64,000 bases of DNA from contig NZ_CP051299.1 of NCBI RefSeq assembly GCF_012530535.1, positions 2,356,001-2,420,000 on the forward strand, written 5' to 3'. This DNA comes from Microcella flavibacter (lineage in GTDB: Bacteria > Actinomycetota > Actinomycetes > Actinomycetales > Microbacteriaceae). The notes beneath the pieces are model-generated. The model was not told the origin of the DNA. It made no database searches and worked only from the letters and a program-made list of their open reading frames with translations. Below, one piece after another: positions 62,335 through 64,000 of the stretch. Both the position numbers and the translations under genes were made by a program. How positions within the stretch are numbered: the first letter of the stretch is position 1; each line of letters begins with the position of its first letter.

Positions 62335-62378
62335 ACTGAAAATCGTGAGGTCACGGGATCGACGCCCGTCGGAGCCAC
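62335..62378 (+). repeat. right attachment site: exact copy of the tRNA-Phe 3' half
   Basis: 44 bp are identical to 55724-55767. It lies just beyond the ParB-like gene promoter and directly before the IS256-family element. Confidence 0.9.
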
Positions 62379-62383
62379 GAGTA

Positions 62384-63788
62384 GTGCCCCATAAGGTGGT
62401 GTAGCCCGGTGGCTGGCTCGTCGTCTTGGACGTGGGCGCGGTCACCGTGGTGTTCCTTCGAGGAAATTCTCACATCCCACTCGAAAGGCATCACACACGA
62501 TGACCGCTCCACATATTGTCGACCCTGCTGGCGTTCTTGGCGAGGCTCTCGCCGAGGCGTCCCCGGATTCGATGCGCAGCCTGCTGCAGACCATGATCAA
62601 CGCACTGCTGTCCGCGGACGCGGACGCCGTCGTCGGCGCCGAATGGGGCAAACCCAGCCCCGATCGGCTCACGCAGCGCAACGGCTATCGGCGCCGCGAG
62701 CTGGACACTCGCGTCGGGACGGTCGACGTCGCGATCCCGAAGTTGAGGTCAGGAACCTACTTCCCCGAGTGGCTCATGGAGCGCCGCAAGCGCGCTGAGA
62801 CTGCGCTGATCACCGTCGTCGCGGACTGCTACCTCGCCGGGGTCTCCACCCGGCGGATGGACAAGCTGGTGAAGACCCTCGGCATCCACTCGCTGTCCAA
62901 GTCGCAGGTCTCGCGCATGGCCGCCGATCTCGACGAGCACGTCGAGCAGTTCCGCCACCGCCCTCTTGGTGATGCCGGACCGTTCACCTTCGTTGCCGCT
63001 GACGCGCTGACCATGAAAGTGCGTGAAGGCGGCAGGGTGATCAACGCCGTGGTGCTGATCGCGACCGGCGTCAACGCCGACGGACGCCGCGAAGTCCTCG
63101 GCCTGCGGGTCGCCACCTCCGAAACAGGGGCGGCCTGGAACTCGTTCTTCGCCGATCTCGTCGCACGCGGCCTGGGCGGGGTTCGTCTGGTCACCTCCGA
63201 CGCCCACCAAGGCCTCGTGGAGGCGATCGCCGCGAACCTGCCCGGCGCGAGCTGGCAACGATGCAGGACGCACTACGCCGCGAACCTGATGTCCGTGTGC
63301 CCGAAGAGCATGTGGCCGGCGGTGAAGGCGATGCTGCACTCCGTCTACGACCAGCCCGACGCAGCCTCCGTCCACGCCCAGTTCGACCGACTCCTGGACT
63401 ACGTCGACGGCAAGCTGCCCGACGCGCACGAGCACCTCGACGCCGCGAGAGCGGACATCCTCGCGTTCACGCAGTTCCCCGAGGGGCTCTGGCAGCAGAT
63501 CTGGTCCAACAACCCCAACGAGCGCCTGAACCGAGAGATCCGCCGCCGCACCGACAGTGTCGGCATCTTCCCCAATCGCGACGCGATCGTCCGCCTCGTC
63601 GGCGCGGTCCTGGCCGAGCAGACCGACGAATGGGCCGAAGGACGCCGCTACCTCGGCCTCGACATCCTCGCCAAGTCCCGTCTGAGCCTCGTGCCCGACA
63701 CCGGAAACGAGGTGAATACCGACACCGTCCTCGAACTCAGCGCTTAACCCATCACTTCGAAGGACCGCGCTACACCACTACCTGGGAC
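62384..63788 (+). mobile_element. IS256-family insertion sequence
   Basis: Inverted ends share GTGGTGTAGCNCGGT (left 62396-62410, right 63764-63778 in reverse). It starts about 6 bp outside the right attachment site. A single long transposase gene lies between them. Confidence 0.8.
62500..63747 (+). CDS. IS256-family transposase
   Basis: This 415-residue transposase has the mutator-type N-terminal part (LTQRNGYRRRELDTRVGTVD), the central FVAADALTMKVREGGRV, RLVTSDAHQGLVEAIAANLP and the later QRCRTHYAANLMS, and IWSNNPNERLNREIRRR near the C-terminus. These carry the DDE residues of the family. It is intact. Confidence 0.93.
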   Translation: MTAPHIVDPAGVLGEALAEASPDSMRSLLQTMINALLSADADAVVGAEWGKPSPDRLTQRNGYRRRELDTRVGTVDVAIPKLRSGTYFPEWLMERRKRAETALITVVADCYLAGVSTRRMDKLVKTLGIHSLSKSQVSRMAADLDEHVEQFRHRPLGDAGPFTFVAADALTMKVREGGRVINAVVLIATGVNADGRREVLGLRVATSETGAAWNSFFADLVARGLGGVRLVTSDAHQGLVEAIAANLPGASWQRCRTHYAANLMSVCPKSMWPAVKAMLHSVYDQPDAASVHAQFDRLLDYVDGKLPDAHEHLDAARADILAFTQFPEGLWQQIWSNNPNERLNREIRRRTDSVGIFPNRDAIVRLVGAVLAEQTDEWAEGRRYLGLDILAKSRLSLVPDTGNEVNTDTVLELSA

Positions 63789-64000
63789 TTGACCAAACTC
63801 GCCGCCCAATGGCGGGCGCAGGCAGAGTCGGCACGCCACGACCTCGCCACCATAGAGGCCCTGCCCATGACCGGGGCAGCGCAGCTCATCCACAACCGCA
63901 TCGCCCAGGAGCAGGCACGCCGCGAGGCGGCCGAGCGTGCCCTGGCTGAGCGGAAGGCACGCGCCGCGCAGCTCCACGACTTCACCCGGCGCCCACCCGA
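63783..64000 (+). CDS. fragment of an Ala/Arg-rich protein, possibly from a conjugation relaxase
   Basis: One frame stays open to the window edge: TWDLTKLAAQWRAQAESARH, then RIAQEQARREAAERALAERK and RAAQLHDFTRRPP. The segment is a charged helical stretch like those in MobF/TraA-type relaxases, but no catalytic motif is present. The 5' part was probably cut away by the IS256 insertion. The minus-strand frames here are shadows. Confidence 0.4.

Overview
The window is GC-rich, densely coded actinobacterial chromosome. Several traits point to the family Microbacteriaceae: the order of the menaquinone and cytochrome c biogenesis genes, a short archaeal-type aspartyl-tRNA synthetase, DUF3180 and PH-domain genes next to the folate genes, a DUF7882-type small protein, and many promoters whose -10 box lies 6-9 nt before the start codon (leaderless mRNAs). 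The genus cannot be fixed from the sequence alone.

Layout. 1-7962: menaquinone genes (menE fragment, menB, menC), then a leftward thiol-redox/cytochrome c maturation operon (phosphatase, TlpA-like lipoprotein, CcdA, ResB, an unrelated membrane protein, CcsB). 8042-9424: aspS with an odd hairpin-rich insert. 9522-14235: a tightly overlapped cluster of unknown role that looks like type VII secretion substrates plus membrane proteins sharing an FRW-type C-terminus. 14735-18422: a quinone-detoxification pair, a lipoprotein, a DUF7882 protein and an ATPase. 18520-21337: a Cys-rich leader peptide with attenuator-like pairing upstream of a 2-oxoglutarate/Fe(II) oxygenase, whose 3' end recurs, truncated, 1.4 kb further on around a low-GC cassette. 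21369-24892: an F420-type reductase, a CopB copper ATPase with a CsoR-like operator, and a frameshifted ppk2.

24911-29008 is a low-GC three-gene operon: an SMC/Rad50-like ATPase, a histidine-kinase-like protein, and a receiver domain fused to an aminoglycoside-phosphotransferase-like kinase. It sits beside tRNA-Ser and is the best candidate for an undescribed signalling or defence system.

29386-55153 is ordinary core genome: radA, argA-like acetyltransferase, clpC, pirin, lysS, panC, DUF2520, two PH-domain proteins, DUF3180, folK-folB-folP-folE, ftsH, hpt, tilS, ppa and an M23 endopeptidase. Small regulators, inverted repeats and tandem repeats lie between them.

55440-55766 carries tRNA-Glu, tRNA-Asp and tRNA-Phe. 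The last 44 bp of the tRNA-Phe site recur exactly at 62335-62378, so 55767-62334 is a genomic island. It holds a small unknown gene pair, an IS3-type element, a NotI-family restriction enzyme with its methyltransferase, and a convergent pair made of a ParB-like protein and an Mrr-like nuclease. Beyond the repeat are an IS256-family element and a fragment that may come from a conjugation gene. No integrase is visible in the window.
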